Positions 8,729-20,148 of a stretch of 64,000 nucleotides of DNA are shown in pieces; the stretch's first letter is position 1; the number at the start of each line of letters is the position of its first letter. The notes beneath the pieces are model-generated. The model was not told the DNA's origin, did no database searches, and saw only the letters and a list, made by a program, of their open reading frames with translations. The translations under genes and the position numbers were made by a program. Origin of the DNA: Flexivirga aerilata (GTDB lineage: Bacteria > Actinomycetota > Actinomycetes > Actinomycetales > Dermatophilaceae); contig NZ_JABENB010000001.1 of the NCBI RefSeq assembly GCF_013002715.1, forward strand, positions 124,001-188,000, given 5' to 3'.

Positions 8729-9361
8729 ATGGACATCGTTGCGACTACCAAGGGAGACCGTCGGGGCCCGAAGTTCCAGGCCCGACGGCAACAGCTCGCG
8801 CAGGCGGCCCTGGTGACCCTGGCGGAGTTGGGCTATGCCCGCACCAGCCTGCGGGAGATCGCCCACAACTCCGAGTTCTCGCACGGTGTCGTCCATTACT
8901 ACTTCAGCGACAAGGCCGACCTCATCACCGAGTGCGTCGCGTCCTTCCGCGAGCTCAGCACCGACGCCTACGCCGACATCCTTGCCGAGCCGATGACCGC
9001 CGAGCAGTTCCGCGCGGCCGTCGTCGAGCGGGTGAGCGAGCGCGTCTCCACTGGCTGGCCCTACCACCGGATCTGGTACGACCTGCGCACCCAGTCGATG
9101 TTCGACGACGCCCTGCGCGACGACGTGCAGTCACTCTTCTCGATGTTCTACGACACGACCTGGAAGATCGTCAGCCGTTACGCCGAACTCGCCGGCACCA
9201 AGCCGGCCGTCGGCCCGGAGCTCAGCTACTCGATGTCCGACGGGCTGGTGCAGCGCGCCGTCTCCCGCTACATCCACGGTGACACCGAGGCGATCCCCGC
9301 GCTCCGCCGCGGCGCGAACAGCCTGTTCGACATCATCGTGCCGCTCAACGACCACAGTTGA
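8729..9361 (+). CDS. TetR/AcrR-family transcriptional regulator
   Basis: This 210-aa regulator has an N-terminal helix-turn-helix (about residues 12-60, with LGYARTSLREIAHNSEFSHG and VVHYYFSDKADL) and a C-terminal ligand-binding region with a TetR_C-like pattern (WYDLRTQSMFDDALRDDV). Target genes are not obvious: it is divergent from the PadR-reductase operon and faces kup tail to tail. Self-regulation is suggested by the inverted repeat at 8696-8713. ATG 8729 was chosen over an in-frame TTG at 8720. Confidence 0.88.
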   Translation: MDIVATTKGDRRGPKFQARRQQLAQAALVTLAELGYARTSLREIAHNSEFSHGVVHYYFSDKADLITECVASFRELSTDAYADILAEPMTAEQFRAAVVERVSERVSTGWPYHRIWYDLRTQSMFDDALRDDVQSLFSMFYDTTWKIVSRYAELAGTKPAVGPELSYSMSDGLVQRAVSRYIHGDTEAIPALRRGANSLFDIIVPLNDHS

Positions 9362-9402
9362 CGACCACAGCCTGACGATCACAGCCTGGCAACCACAGCC
9401 TG
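9348..9402. repeat. four 13-14-bp tandem repeats at the end of the TetR gene
   Basis: Units resembling ACGACCACAGCCTG start at 9348, 9361, 9375 and 9389. The first overlaps the last codons and stop of the TetR gene, so the array looks like a slipped-strand expansion of the gene's end. Confidence 0.6.
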
Positions 9403-9447
9403 ACGACGGGATTGTCGTCGCCCGCGGAGCGGGCGGCGGCCGCTTTT
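9402..9447. terminator. terminator region between convergent tetR-type and kup genes
   Basis: Two small hairpins stand in a row: GACGAC/GTCGTC (9402-9419) and CCCGC-GGA-GCGGG (9421-9433). They are followed on the + strand by CGGCGGCCGCTTTT, with TTTT at 9444-9447. This fits termination of the + strand TetR transcript and lies 2 bp from the end of kup. Confidence 0.5.
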
Positions 9448-9448
9448 G

Positions 9449-11350
9449 TCAGAACTTCACCTGGGCGCCCATCACCACGGTGCGGGCCTCCGGAAGCCGG
9501 TAGTACTCCGCGGGATTGGCCGCATTGTGCGCCATCGCGAGGAACAACCGCTTGCGCCAGCGCGGCATCACCCGGTCGCGTCCGCTGTGCACGGTGATCC
9601 GGGAGAGGAAGTAGTAGACCTCGTCCGGATCCACCTCAATGCCCTGCTCGCGGGCCAGGCGCAGCGCGGCCGGCACGTTCTGGTCGTCCTGGAAGCCGAA
9701 GTTGAGCCGGAGGTGCTCGATCGCGTCATACGCGTCCCCGAGCACCGACGCCTCCACCCGGTCCTTCGGCGCCACGTGCGGCACGTTGTGCGACACCGCC
9801 GAGACGATGAACACCCGCTGGTGGATCACGCTGTTGAACGACGCGTTCTCCCGCAGCGCGATCGGCACCGTCGGCACATCGGGGTGCAGGAAGACGGCGG
9901 TGCCGGGCACCTTGGTCACCGGGCACGAATGCAGCCAGTCGAGGAACTCCTCGAGCGGGCCCTCCATCTCGGTGCGCCGCTCGGTGACGACGCGGCTGCC
10001 CCGCCGCCAGGTGAGCATCGCCGTCGCGACCGCGGCCGCGATGAGCATCGGCAGCCAGCCACCGTGCACCACCTTGGTCAGGTTGGCGGCGAAGTAGGTC
10101 ACCTCCAACGACCCGAACAGCACCCCGACGGCCACCAGCCGCCACCGCGGCCACTGCCAGGCGGACTCGGCATACACCAGGAACAGCGTCGTGGTGAGCA
10201 GGAAGGTCCCGGTCACCGCCAGGCCGTATGCCGTGGCCAGCTTGTCCGACGAGCGGAACACCACGAGCAGCACGATCACGCCCGCGAACAGCACCCAGTT
10301 GACCGCGGGCACGTAGATCTGTCCGCTCTCGCTCTGCGAGGTGTGCCGCACAGTGAGCCGCGGCAGGTAGCCGAGCCGCTCAGCCTGCCGGGACACCGAG
10401 TAGGCACCCGAGATGACCGCCTGCGACGCGATCACCGTCGCCGCGGTCGCCAGCACCACCAGCGGCCACTGCAGCGCCGACGGCGCGAGCAGGAAGAACG
10501 GGTTGCTGACCGACGACGGCCGCTCCAGGATCAACGCGCCCTGACCGAGGTAGTTGAACGTCAGGCACGGGAAGACCAGGAAGAACCAGGCGCGCCGGAT
10601 CGGTGACTTGCCGAAGTGACCCATGTCGGCATAGAGCGCCTCGGCGCCGGTGATCGCCAGCACCACCGCGCCCATCGCCACGAACGCGACATACGGACGG
10701 TCGACGACGAACTCCACCGCGTATGACGGTGAAAGCCCTTTGATGACAGCCGGATTGGGGATGACCTTCGCCAGGCCGAGGGCACCGATGGTGACGAACC
10801 ACAACACCATCACCGGCCCGAAGAATCGCCCGACCACCCCCGTGCCGAACCGCTGCACCAGGAAGAGCACGGTGATGATCAGCGCACCCAGCGGCACCAC
10901 CCAGTCCCGCAGCCCGGGCGCCGGCACCTCCAGGCCCTCGATCGCCGACATCACCGAGATCGCCGGCGTGATCACGCTGTCGCCGTAGAACAGCGACGCG
11001 CCGAACACGCCGAGCAGCATCACCAGGCCGAACCGCCGCCCACCGGGCCGCACATGCTGCCGGGCCAGCGCCGCGAACGCCATGATGCCGCCCTCGCCGT
11101 CGTTGTCCGCGCGCAGGATGAAGCTGACGTACTTGATGCTGACCACCACGGTGATCGACCAGAAGACCAGCGAGATGACGCCGTACACGTCACTCGGCGT
11201 TGCCCGGACGGTGTTGTGGTCGATCGAGAAGACGGTCTGCAACGCGTAGAGCGGACTGGTGCCGATGTCGCCGAAGACGACGCCGAGCGCACCGAGTGCC
11301 ATCGTGGCGAACCCGGCTCGTGGGTGACCTGACCGGTCGGGGGTGTTCAC
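9449..11350 (-). CDS. kup: KUP/HAK/KT family potassium uptake protein
   Basis: This is a proton-coupled K+ importer in the cytoplasmic membrane. It opens with the family signature GALGVVFGDIGTSPLYAL and has about 12 membrane helices through residue 430 (for example VISLVFWSITVVVSIKYV and AVNWVLFAGVIVLLVVF), then a roughly 190-residue cytoplasmic domain. Its length of 633 aa is normal. The start is GTG 11350, with GACAAT 8 nt before it, so the mRNA may be leaderless. No other K+ gene is nearby. In several actinobacteria Kup is controlled by c-di-AMP; nothing local shows this here. Confidence 0.94.
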   Translation of the reverse strand: MNTPDRSGHPRAGFATMALGALGVVFGDIGTSPLYALQTVFSIDHNTVRATPSDVYGVISLVFWSITVVVSIKYVSFILRADNDGEGGIMAFAALARQHVRPGGRRFGLVMLLGVFGASLFYGDSVITPAISVMSAIEGLEVPAPGLRDWVVPLGALIITVLFLVQRFGTGVVGRFFGPVMVLWFVTIGALGLAKVIPNPAVIKGLSPSYAVEFVVDRPYVAFVAMGAVVLAITGAEALYADMGHFGKSPIRRAWFFLVFPCLTFNYLGQGALILERPSSVSNPFFLLAPSALQWPLVVLATAATVIASQAVISGAYSVSRQAERLGYLPRLTVRHTSQSESGQIYVPAVNWVLFAGVIVLLVVFRSSDKLATAYGLAVTGTFLLTTTLFLVYAESAWQWPRWRLVAVGVLFGSLEVTYFAANLTKVVHGGWLPMLIAAAVATAMLTWRRGSRVVTERRTEMEGPLEEFLDWLHSCPVTKVPGTAVFLHPDVPTVPIALRENASFNSVIHQRVFIVSAVSHNVPHVAPKDRVEASVLGDAYDAIEHLRLNFGFQDDQNVPAALRLAREQGIEVDPDEVYYFLSRITVHSGRDRVMPRWRKRLFLAMAHNAANPAEYYRLPEARTVVMGAQVKF

Positions 11351-11390
11351 GAGGCGCCATTGTCCACCAGTTCGCTGCAGGTATGACGAA

Positions 11391-11424
11391 GGCGGCCGCC
11401 CTCCCTTCCGGGAGGACGGCCGCC
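11391..11424 (-). terminator. strong hairpin downstream of groEL
   Basis: GGCGGCCG plus CCCTCCC pairs with GGGAGG plus CGGCCGCC around a TTCC loop, giving a stem of about 15 bp. It lies upstream of kup and about 290 bp beyond the groEL stop codon, so it is probably the terminator of the groEL transcript and shields kup. Confidence 0.55.
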
Positions 11425-11467
11425 AACTTTGAAGGTCTCGCTCGATGACTCCCAGCGGAGGCCGGGG

Positions 11468-11515
11468 TCCCCGCGAAGTATCGGAGCGAGGAACGAGCGG
11501 AGAACTTCGTGGGGT
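11468..11515. repeat. imperfect inverted repeat of a GAGCGAGGAACGAGC type
   Basis: CCCCGCGAAGT near 11470 and ACTTCGTGGGG near 11503 form an 11-bp inverted repeat with one mismatch around a GAGCGAGGAACGAGCGGAG core. The core resembles the GCGAGGAACGA segment of the repeat cluster at 36645-36892, so it is likely another member of the local intergenic repeat family. Confidence 0.45.
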
Positions 11516-11532
11516 GGCTCAGAAACTGTGCC

Positions 11533-13497
<1,965 letters not shown>

Positions 13498-13506
13498 CGC
13501 CCATTA

Positions 13507-13533
13507 TTGGCACTCTCCACCCGGGAGTGCAAA
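13507..13533. promoter_or_regulatory. CIRCE element 2 (HrcA operator)
   Basis: TTGGCACTC, 9 nt, then GAGTGCAAA, a CIRCE dyad with perfect inner arms (GCACTC/GAGTGC). It lies 9 bp from element 1, so the pair may let two HrcA dimers bind side by side. Confidence 0.88.
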
Positions 13534-13568
13534 CGGATCGCGACGGATCGACCCGCTCCCCATCGAGC

Positions 13569-13639
13569 GGACCACAACCGCACCGAGGGGTACAGCAATG
13601 ACGGTGTTCTTGCTGTACCCCTCGAAGCGTTGGTGGTCC
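13569..13639. terminator. very stable hairpin downstream of the acyl-CoA dehydrogenase gene
   Basis: A perfect 15-bp stem (CGAGGGGTACAGCAA at 13584-13598 and its complement at 13610-13624) with an 11-nt loop is enclosed by further 7-bp arms GGACCAC (13569-13575) and GTGGTCC (13633-13639). It ends 7 bp from the stop codon of the minus-strand operon, so it may terminate it; there is no T-run. The GAGGGGTACAGCAATGACGG part resembles GAGGGTACAGAAATGCCGG at 30571. Confidence 0.6.
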
Positions 13640-13645
13640 GGTCGA

Positions 13646-14788
13646 TCAGAATCCCAGCGACCGGCCGACGATCTCCTTCATGATCTCGGTGGTGCCGCCG
13701 TAGATCGTCTGGATGCGGGCGTCGGCGTAGGCCTGGGCGATCGGATACTCGGCCATGTAGCCGTAGCCGCCGTGCAGCTGCAGGCCGGCGTCGGCGACCT
13801 TCTTCTGCAGCTCGGTCGTCCAGAACTTCGCGCCAGCAGCGTCGGCGACACTGAGCTCGCCGGCGACGTGACGCCGGACGCAGTCGTCGACGAAGACCCG
13901 CGCGACCTGTGCCTCGGTGGCCATCTCGGCGAGCACGAACCGGTTGTGCTGGAACTTCCCGATCGGCCGGCCGAACGCCTGGCGCTCACTCGCGTAGTCG
14001 AGCGACAGCTGCAGCACCCGCTCGATCGCGGCCGCCGCGATGACCGCGATCGACAGCCGCTCCTGGGGGAGGTTCTGCATCAGCGAGACGAAGCCGCTGC
14101 CCTCGGGCCCGAGCAGGTTCTCCTTCGGCACCTTGACGTCGTCGAAGAAGAGCTCGGCAGTGTCCTGCGCGTGCATGCCGAGCTTGTCGAGGTTGCGGCC
14201 GCGCTCGAAGCCCTCCATCCCCCGCTCGACGACCAACAGGCTGATGCCCTTGTGCCCGGCGTCCGGGTCGGTCTTGCAGACCACGATCACCAGGTCGGAC
14301 AGGATCCCGTTGGAGATGAACGTCTTCTGGCCGTTGAGCAGGTAGTGGTCGCCGTGATCCTCGGCGGTGGTCGCGATGCCCTGCAGGTCGCTGCCCGCTC
14401 CGGGCTCGGTCATCGCGATGGCCAGGATCTGCTCGCCGCGGCAGACGCCGGGGAGCCACCGCTGCTTCTGCTCGTCGGTGGCCAGCTGCAGGAGATAGGG
14501 AATGATGATGTCGTTCTCCAGCGCGATGCCGAGACCGTCGACGCCGAGCTTCACCTGCTCCTCGGAGAACGCGGCGTTGAAACGGAAGTCGTCGGCGCCA
14601 CCGCCGCCGAACTCCTCCGGCACGGCCATGCCGAGCATCCCGGCCTGACCGGCAGCCAGCCAGACGTCGCGGGAGACCACGCCGTCGGCCCGCCACTTCT
14701 CGACGTGCGGCACCGCCTCGCGCTGCAGGAAGGTGCGCGCCGACGCCCGGAACGCCTCGTGATCGTCATCGAAGAGCGTGCGCTTCAT
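13646..14788 (-). CDS. acyl-CoA dehydrogenase (FadE-like)
   Basis: This FAD enzyme oxidises acyl-CoA to trans-2-enoyl-CoA. The 380 residues have the family order: an N-terminal helical domain, the FAD/substrate segment LAIAMTEPGAGSDL, the beta domain NGQKTFISNG, and a C-terminal helical domain with ASERQAFGRPIG and LQLHGGYGYM. The catalytic base is the Glu in YGGTTEIMKEIV near the C-terminus. It is the last gene of the minus-strand lipid operon and overlaps the preceding FadB-like gene by 4 bp (ATGA), showing translational coupling. Medium- or long-chain substrate is likely but not shown. Confidence 0.93.
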   Translation of the reverse strand: MKRTLFDDDHEAFRASARTFLQREAVPHVEKWRADGVVSRDVWLAAGQAGMLGMAVPEEFGGGGADDFRFNAAFSEEQVKLGVDGLGIALENDIIIPYLLQLATDEQKQRWLPGVCRGEQILAIAMTEPGAGSDLQGIATTAEDHGDHYLLNGQKTFISNGILSDLVIVVCKTDPDAGHKGISLLVVERGMEGFERGRNLDKLGMHAQDTAELFFDDVKVPKENLLGPEGSGFVSLMQNLPQERLSIAVIAAAAIERVLQLSLDYASERQAFGRPIGKFQHNRFVLAEMATEAQVARVFVDDCVRRHVAGELSVADAAGAKFWTTELQKKVADAGLQLHGGYGYMAEYPIAQAYADARIQTIYGGTTEIMKEIVGRSLGF

Positions 14789-16965
14789 ACGCCGTCCTCG
14801 AAGCGCTCCCCGCGGGCGACCTTGTCCTGCAACAACTTCGGCACCGCGAATCGGTCGCCGTAGGACTTCTGCAGCTCACCGGCGCGACGCACGAACCCGG
14901 ACAGGCCACCGTTGTAGCCGTTGATGAACTGCAGGACACCACCGGTCCAGGCGGGATAACCGATGCCGAAGATCGAGCCGATGTTGGCGTCACCCACGCT
15001 CGTCAGGACGCCTTCCTCGAGACACCGCACCGACTCGAGCGCCTCGACGAAGAGGAACCGCTCCTTGATGTCGTCGAGCGGAATCTGTTGCTCGGCAACG
15101 GGAAACAGCTTGGTCAGGCCGGGCCACAGGTCGCCGCGCTTGCCGGCCTGGTCGTAGTCGTAGAAGCCCTTGCCGGCCTTCCGGCCCGGCCGCCCCTGCT
15201 CGATCATCGTGTCGATGACCGTGCCCGCAGGGCTCTCGGGCACCGGCTGCCCTTCGGCCCGCAGTGCGTCCTCGGTCGCCTTGCGGATGCGCTGCATGAG
15301 CTCGAGGTTGAGCTCATCGCTGATCTGCAGGGTGCCGACCGGGTATCCGGCCTGCCTTGCGGCGCGCTCGAGTGAGGTCGGGTTGACGCCCTCGGCCAGC
15401 ATCGCCAGCCCCTCGTTGGTGAAGGTGCCGATGACTCGTGAGGTGAAGAAGCCGCGCGAATCCTGCACGACGATGGGCGTTTTGCCGATCTGCAGCACCA
15501 GGTCGTATGCCGCGGCCAGCGTCTCGTCGCTGGTCTCGGCGCCGACGATGATCTCCACCAGCTGCATCTTGTCGACCGGCGAGAAGAAGTGCAGCCCGAT
15601 GAAGTCGGCTGGTCGCTGCACCCCCTTGGCGAGCTCGGTGATCGGCAGCGTCGAGGTGTTGGTGCACAGCACCGCGTCGGGCGCGACGTGATCGACGATC
15701 TCGCCGAAGACCTTCTGCTTCAGTGCCGGGTCCTCGAAGACCGCCTCGATGACGGTGTCGCAGCCGGCGAGGGCCGCGGGGTCACCGGTCGGCGTGATGC
15801 GGGCGAGCAGCGCGTCGGCCTTCTCCTGGGTGCTGCGCCCACGAGCAATCGCCTTGTCCAGCAAGCCTTTCGAATAGTCCTTGCCCTTCTCCGCCGCGGC
15901 GTCGTCGACATCCTTCAGGACCACGTCGACGCCGGCCTTGGCCAGCGAGTAGGCGATGCCGGCGCCCATCATCCCGGCGCCGAGCACGCCCACCTTGCGC
16001 GCCTGCCGGGGTGCTGGCCCGGACGGGCGGGAGCTGCCCTTCTTGATCGCCTGCAGGTCGAAGAAGAACGCCTGGATCATGTTCTTGCTGGTCTGACCCG
16101 CGGCCAGCTGGGTCAGGTAACGGCTCTCGATGCGGCTGGCCGTGTCGAAGTCGACCTGTGACCCCTCGACCGCCGCCGCGAGGATGGCGTAGGGAGCGTC
16201 ATACGGTGCGCCCTTGAGCTGCTTGGTCAGCGACGCCGTGAACGCCGGGATGAAGTCCTTGATCGGGCCGCCGGCGGGCGTGCCGCCCGGGATCCTGAAT
16301 CCCTTGACGTCCCAAGGCTGCACGGCGTCCGGGTGCTCCGCGATCCACGTGCGCGCAGCCTGGATGGCGGCATCCTGGTCGGGGACGACGTCGTCGATGA
16401 TGCCGACCTCGCGCGCCTGCTCCGGGCGGAACTGCTTGCCTTCGCCGAGCACCTTGGTGAGGGCGTCCGCCAGGCCGAGCATGCGCACGGTGCGGGTGAC
16501 GCCGCCGCCACCGGGCAGCAGGCCCAGCGTGACCTCGGGGAAGCCGAACACGCCGGCGCCCTCGGTGGCAATGCGGCGGTGCGCGGCGAGGGCGATCTCC
16601 AGGCCACCGCCGAGGGCGGACCCGGCGAGGACGGCGACGACCGGCACGCCGAGCGTCTCGATGCGGCGCAGGTCGCTCTTCATCGCCTCGGCGCCGGTGA
16701 AGAACTCGTCTGCGGTGTCGGAGGTGACCTCACGCAGGCGGGTCAGGTCGCCGCCGGCGAAGAAGGTCTTCTTCGCGCTGGTCAGCAGCACGCCGACGAT
16801 CTCGTCCTTGTGCTCCACCAGCCAGTCGGTGGCCTCACGCAGCGAGCGGCGGAAGGCGTCGTTCATGACGTTCGCGGAGCCGCTGGGGTCGTCGAGGACG
16901 AGGGTGACGACGTTGTCGTCGTCCTTGCGAAGGGTGATGGTCTCGGTCTGCAGCACGTCGGCCAC
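14785..16965 (-). CDS. FadB/FadJ-like 3-hydroxyacyl-CoA dehydrogenase/enoyl-CoA hydratase
   Basis: This 726-aa bifunctional beta-oxidation protein starts with an enoyl-CoA hydratase domain (about 1-200; FFAGGDL oxyanion segment, [15 protein letters not shown]). A 3-hydroxyacyl-CoA dehydrogenase follows, with NAD motif [20 protein letters not shown] near 330, [13 protein letters not shown], and the catalytic His region [11 protein letters not shown]. It is the alpha subunit; the thiolase 41 bp upstream is the natural partner. It lies in an operon with ligase, hydratase, racemase, thiolase and dehydrogenase genes, so it covers the middle steps of acyl-CoA degradation. Confidence 0.94.
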   Translation of the reverse strand: MADVLQTETITLRKDDDNVVTLVLDDPSGSANVMNDAFRRSLREATDWLVEHKDEIVGVLLTSAKKTFFAGGDLTRLREVTSDTADEFFTGAEAMKSDLRRIETLGVPVVAVLAGSALGGGLEIALAAHRRIATEGAGVFGFPEVTLGLLPGGGGVTRTVRMLGLADALTKVLGEGKQFRPEQAREVGIIDDVVPDQDAAIQAARTWIAEHPDAVQPWDVKGFRIPGGTPAGGPIKDFIPAFTASLTKQLKGAPYDAPYAILAAAVEGSQVDFDTASRIESRYLTQLAAGQTSKNMIQAFFFDLQAIKKGSSRPSGPAPRQARKVGVLGAGMMGAGIAYSLAKAGVDVVLKDVDDAAAEKGKDYSKGLLDKAIARGRSTQEKADALLARITPTGDPAALAGCDTVIEAVFEDPALKQKVFGEIVDHVAPDAVLCTNTSTLPITELAKGVQRPADFIGLHFFSPVDKMQLVEIIVGAETSDETLAAAYDLVLQIGKTPIVVQDSRGFFTSRVIGTFTNEGLAMLAEGVNPTSLERAARQAGYPVGTLQISDELNLELMQRIRKATEDALRAEGQPVPESPAGTVIDTMIEQGRPGRKAGKGFYDYDQAGKRGDLWPGLTKLFPVAEQQIPLDDIKERFLFVEALESVRCLEEGVLTSVGDANIGSIFGIGYPAWTGGVLQFINGYNGGLSGFVRRAGELQKSYGDRFAVPKLLQDKVARGERFEDGV

Positions 16966-17006
16966 GGTGATTCCTCTCGAAGCTGGTTGGTCAGGTGCGG
17001 CCGCGG

Positions 17007-18224
17007 TCAGTGGAGCGACTCGACGATGGTGGCGATGCCCATGCCGCCGCCGACGCAGAGCGTCGCGAGGCCGAATCGCTTGTCCTGGCGCTCCAATTCG
17101 TCGAGCAGGGTGCCCAGGATCATCGCGCCGGTGGCACCGAGCGGGTGGCCGAGCGCGATCGCGCCGCCGTTGACGTTGACGATCTCGTGGTCGACGTCGA
17201 GGTCGCGCATGAAGCGCATCGGCACCGCCGCGAAGGCCTCGTTGACCTCGAACAGATCGATCTGGTCGACGGTCATGCCAGCCCGGGCGAGCGCCTTGCG
17301 CGCGGCCGGCGCCGGGCCGGTGAGCATGATCGTCGGGTCCGCGCCGGACACCGCGGTGGCGACGATCCGCCCGCGCGGGGTGAGCCCCTGCGCCGTGCCG
17401 GACTCCTCGGAGCCGATGAGCAGCAGTGCCGCGCCGTCGACGATGCCGCTGGAGTTGCCCGCGTGGTGCACGTGATCGATGCGCGGCACCCAGTGGTACT
17501 TCTCGAGCGCGACGGCGTCGAAGCCGGCCTGGTCGCCGATCGTCGCGAACGACGGCTTGAGGGTCGCAAGGCTCTCGACCGTGGTGTCCGGCCGCAGGAA
17601 CTCGTCGCGTTCGAGCACCGTGACGCCGTTGTTGTCGCGCACCGGCACCACCGCGCGGTCGAAGCGGCCGTCGGCCTGCGCCTTGCCGGCGCGGCTCTGG
17701 CTCTCGGCCGCGTAGGTGTCGACGTCCTCGCGGCTCCAGCCCTCGATGGTGGCGATCAGGTCGGCACCGATCCCCTGCGGCACGAAGCCGGTCGCGTGCG
17801 CGGTCTCGGGGTCGAAGGCCCAGGCGCCCCCGTCAGAGCCCATCGGCACGCGCGACATCGACTCCACGCCACCGGCGAGAATCAAGTCGTGCCAACCCGA
17901 TCGGACCTTCTCGGCGGCAGTGTTGACTGCCTCCAGGCCGCTGGCGCAGAAGCGGTTGAGCTGCACGCCGGCGGTCGTCGGCGGCAGTCCCGCCGCGAGC
18001 GCGGCCGTCTTGGCGATGACCGATCCCTGGTCACCGAGCGGGCTCACGACGCCGAGGATGACGTCGTCGATGGCGGCCGGGTCGAGTCCGGTATGCCGCT
18101 GCCGCATCTCGTCGATCAGGCCGGTCACCAGCTTGACCGGTTTCACCTCGTGCAGCGAACCGGTCGCCTTGCCCCGGCCCCGAGGGGTGCGGATCGCTTC
18201 GTACACATACGCTTCCACAGGCAT
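17007..18224 (-). CDS. acetyl-CoA C-acyltransferase (3-ketoacyl-CoA thiolase)
   Basis: This thiolase cleaves 3-ketoacyl-CoA with CoA in the last step of beta-oxidation. The 405 residues hold the nucleophile Cys in [13 protein letters not shown], the central SMSRVPMG segment, [11 protein letters not shown] with its His-containing partner region [14 protein letters not shown], and the second catalytic Cys in [16 protein letters not shown] 18224 ([16 protein letters not shown]) is the conserved family start and overlaps the stop of the upstream racemase gene by one base (TGATG). It probably forms a complex with the FadB-like protein encoded next. Confidence 0.95.
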   Translation of the reverse strand: MPVEAYVYEAIRTPRGRGKATGSLHEVKPVKLVTGLIDEMRQRHTGLDPAAIDDVILGVVSPLGDQGSVIAKTAALAAGLPPTTAGVQLNRFCASGLEAVNTAAEKVRSGWHDLILAGGVESMSRVPMGSDGGAWAFDPETAHATGFVPQGIGADLIATIEGWSREDVDTYAAESQSRAGKAQADGRFDRAVVPVRDNNGVTVLERDEFLRPDTTVESLATLKPSFATIGDQAGFDAVALEKYHWVPRIDHVHHAGNSSGIVDGAALLLIGSEESGTAQGLTPRGRIVATAVSGADPTIMLTGPAPAARKALARAGMTVDQIDLFEVNEAFAAVPMRFMRDLDVDHEIVNVNGGAIALGHPLGATGAMILGTLLDELERQDKRFGLATLCVGGGMGIATIVESLH

Positions 18225-19387
18225 CAGGATCTTCCTTTCGGTCCGGCGGATGCCGGGTTGATCGCTCCGGCATTCGCCAGCGCTGTCAGTTGGTCGTCGG
18301 TGTAGCCGAGGTCGTGCAGGATGGTGGCCGTCTCGTCGTCCCCGCCCGCGTCGGGCAGCTGCGTGCGAGTGCGGCTGAAGCGCGGCGCGGGTGCCGGATG
18401 CCGCAGCCCGTCGCACTCGACATACACCTCACGGTCGGCGAGGTGGCTGTCCGTGGTCACCTCGGCCGGCTCCAGCACGGGTGCGACGCACGCGTCGAGA
18501 CCGTCGAACGCCGCGACCCACTCGTCGCGGGACTTCTCGGCGATGCGTGCGGCAAACGCGGATCTGGTTGCCGGCCAAGCGGATTGGTCGAGCTGAGCGG
18601 CAGGGTCGAGATCGAGCTCGAGTCCCTGCAGGAGCTGGGCGTAGAACTTCGGCTCCATCGCCGCGACCGACAGCCAGCGGTCGTCCGCGGTGCGATAGGA
18701 GCCGTAGAAGGGTGCGCCGCCGTCGAAGACATTGCCACCGGGCGCCGCCGCCCACAGCCCCGACGCCAGCATCGCCTGGTGCATGCCGGTGAGCAGCGCC
18801 GCGCCGTCGACGATCGCCGCGTCGACGACCTGCCCTTCGCCGGTGCGAGCCGCCGACCACAGGGCGCTGAGGACGCCGACCGCGAGTAGCATCCCGCCGC
18901 CTCCGAAGTCGCCGAGCATGTTGAGCGGCTGAGTGGGCGTGCCGTCCGGAGCGACGCACGGGGCGAGCGCTCCGGCCAGTGCGATGTAGCCGAGGTCGTG
19001 GCCCGCCGTTGCTGCGCGCGGGCCGGTCTGCCCCCAGCCGGTCATCCGGCCGTAGACCAGCCGCGGGTTGACCGCGAGAAGTGCGTCGGGGCCGAGCCCG
19101 AGTCGCTCGGCGACGCCCGGGCGGAAACCCTCGGTGAGCACGTCGGCGGTCGCGGCGAGCTTACGGACGGCCTCCTGCGCATCGGGCTGCTTCAGGTCCA
19201 GCTGCATCCACCGGCGGCCGCGGTTGAGCACACCGTGCGTCGGTCGCATGGACGCCTCGTCGTCGCCGGCGAGGCGGCCGACGCGGATCACCTCGGCCCC
19301 GAGATCGGCTAGCAGCATGCCGGCGAACGGCGCCGGCCCGATCGCCGACAGCTCGACGACCCGAACTCCGTCGAGCGGCCCGGTCAC
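18224..19387 (-). CDS. CaiB/BaiF family protein, alpha-methylacyl-CoA racemase-like
   Basis: This is a family III CoA-transferase-fold protein. AMACR residues appear conserved: the His/Asp in [14 protein letters not shown], the Asp in [15 protein letters not shown], and the Glu in [12 protein letters not shown] correspond to the catalytic His, Asp and Glu of the mycobacterial racemase. It would epimerise 2-methylacyl-CoA (branched-chain, phytol- or sterol-derived) so the 2S form can be oxidised. It overlaps the hydratase gene upstream by 4 bp and the thiolase by 1 bp. The presence of a racemase suggests that the operon handles methyl-branched substrates. Confidence 0.87.
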   Translation of the reverse strand: MTGPLDGVRVVELSAIGPAPFAGMLLADLGAEVIRVGRLAGDDEASMRPTHGVLNRGRRWMQLDLKQPDAQEAVRKLAATADVLTEGFRPGVAERLGLGPDALLAVNPRLVYGRMTGWGQTGPRAATAGHDLGYIALAGALAPCVAPDGTPTQPLNMLGDFGGGGMLLAVGVLSALWSAARTGEGQVVDAAIVDGAALLTGMHQAMLASGLWAAAPGGNVFDGGAPFYGSYRTADDRWLSVAAMEPKFYAQLLQGLELDLDPAAQLDQSAWPATRSAFAARIAEKSRDEWVAAFDGLDACVAPVLEPAEVTTDSHLADREVYVECDGLRHPAPAPRFSRTRTQLPDAGGDDETATILHDLGYTDDQLTALANAGAINPASAGPKGRS

Positions 19388-20148
19388 TTCTTGCCTCCCG
19401 CGACGAAAGCCGCTGCCAACGCGACGAATTCGGGATCGGCGAGACGGCCCACCTGGCCGTCGCGCTCCAGGTCCAACGCGGCGTCCAGGCCACCGATGGT
19501 CGCCTGGTTGATCGCCCGCTTGGTGGCCGCGAGCGCACCCGCCGGGCGATGCACGAGAGCCGTGCAGATCTGCGCGATCCGATCGTCCAGCCGGTCGGCC
19601 GCGCAGACCTCGCTGATCAGGCCGGCGGCGACCGCGTCGGCTGCGGAGATGCGTTCGCCGAGCAGGGCCGCACGCATGGCGCGTGAACGGCCCATCGACG
19701 CCGCGAAGGTCAGCGTGGTGCCCCCGTCCGGCATCAGCCCGATGCCGGTGAACGGCAGCAGCAGGTAGGCGTCCTCGACCGCGATCGCGATGTCGGCAGC
19801 CAGGGCATAGCCGGCGGCAACCCCGGCAGCGAGCCCGTTGAGAGCAGCGACAACGGGTTTCGGTGATCCGGTGATGCGCCGGATCACCTCTGAGGTCGAC
19901 TCCATGGCCGCTGCCGGGCTGGCGCTGAGCTGGTCCGCACCGGTCAGGTCGGCACCACTGGAGAAGGCGCGGCCGGTGCCGGTGAGGACCAGCACGCGCA
20001 GCTGATCGTCGGCCTCGACCCGGTCGAGGCCGGCCAGCACGGCGTCCTTGACCTCGGTGTCGACGGGGTTGAGCCGGTCCGGGTTGGTGAAGCGCACGGT
20101 CAGCACCTGACCGTCGGCGCTGACCGCGGCGTGGGCGGTCTCACTCAT
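19384..20148 (-). CDS. enoyl-CoA hydratase/isomerase family protein
   Basis: This is a 254-aa crotonase-fold enzyme. The oxyanion-hole loops are AFSSGADLTG and ALNGLAAGVAAGYALAADIAIA. The second acidic catalytic position reads IGLMPDGGTT, with Asp where classical hydratases have Glu; this IGLxPDGG form is common in isomerase-type members such as PaaG, so isomerase activity is as likely as hydration. It overlaps its neighbours by 4 bp on both sides, inside the six-gene minus-strand operon. Confidence 0.85.
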   Translation of the reverse strand: MSETAHAAVSADGQVLTVRFTNPDRLNPVDTEVKDAVLAGLDRVEADDQLRVLVLTGTGRAFSSGADLTGADQLSASPAAAMESTSEVIRRITGSPKPVVAALNGLAAGVAAGYALAADIAIAVEDAYLLLPFTGIGLMPDGGTTLTFAASMGRSRAMRAALLGERISAADAVAAGLISEVCAADRLDDRIAQICTALVHRPAGALAATKRAINQATIGGLDAALDLERDGQVGRLADPEFVALAAAFVAGGKK

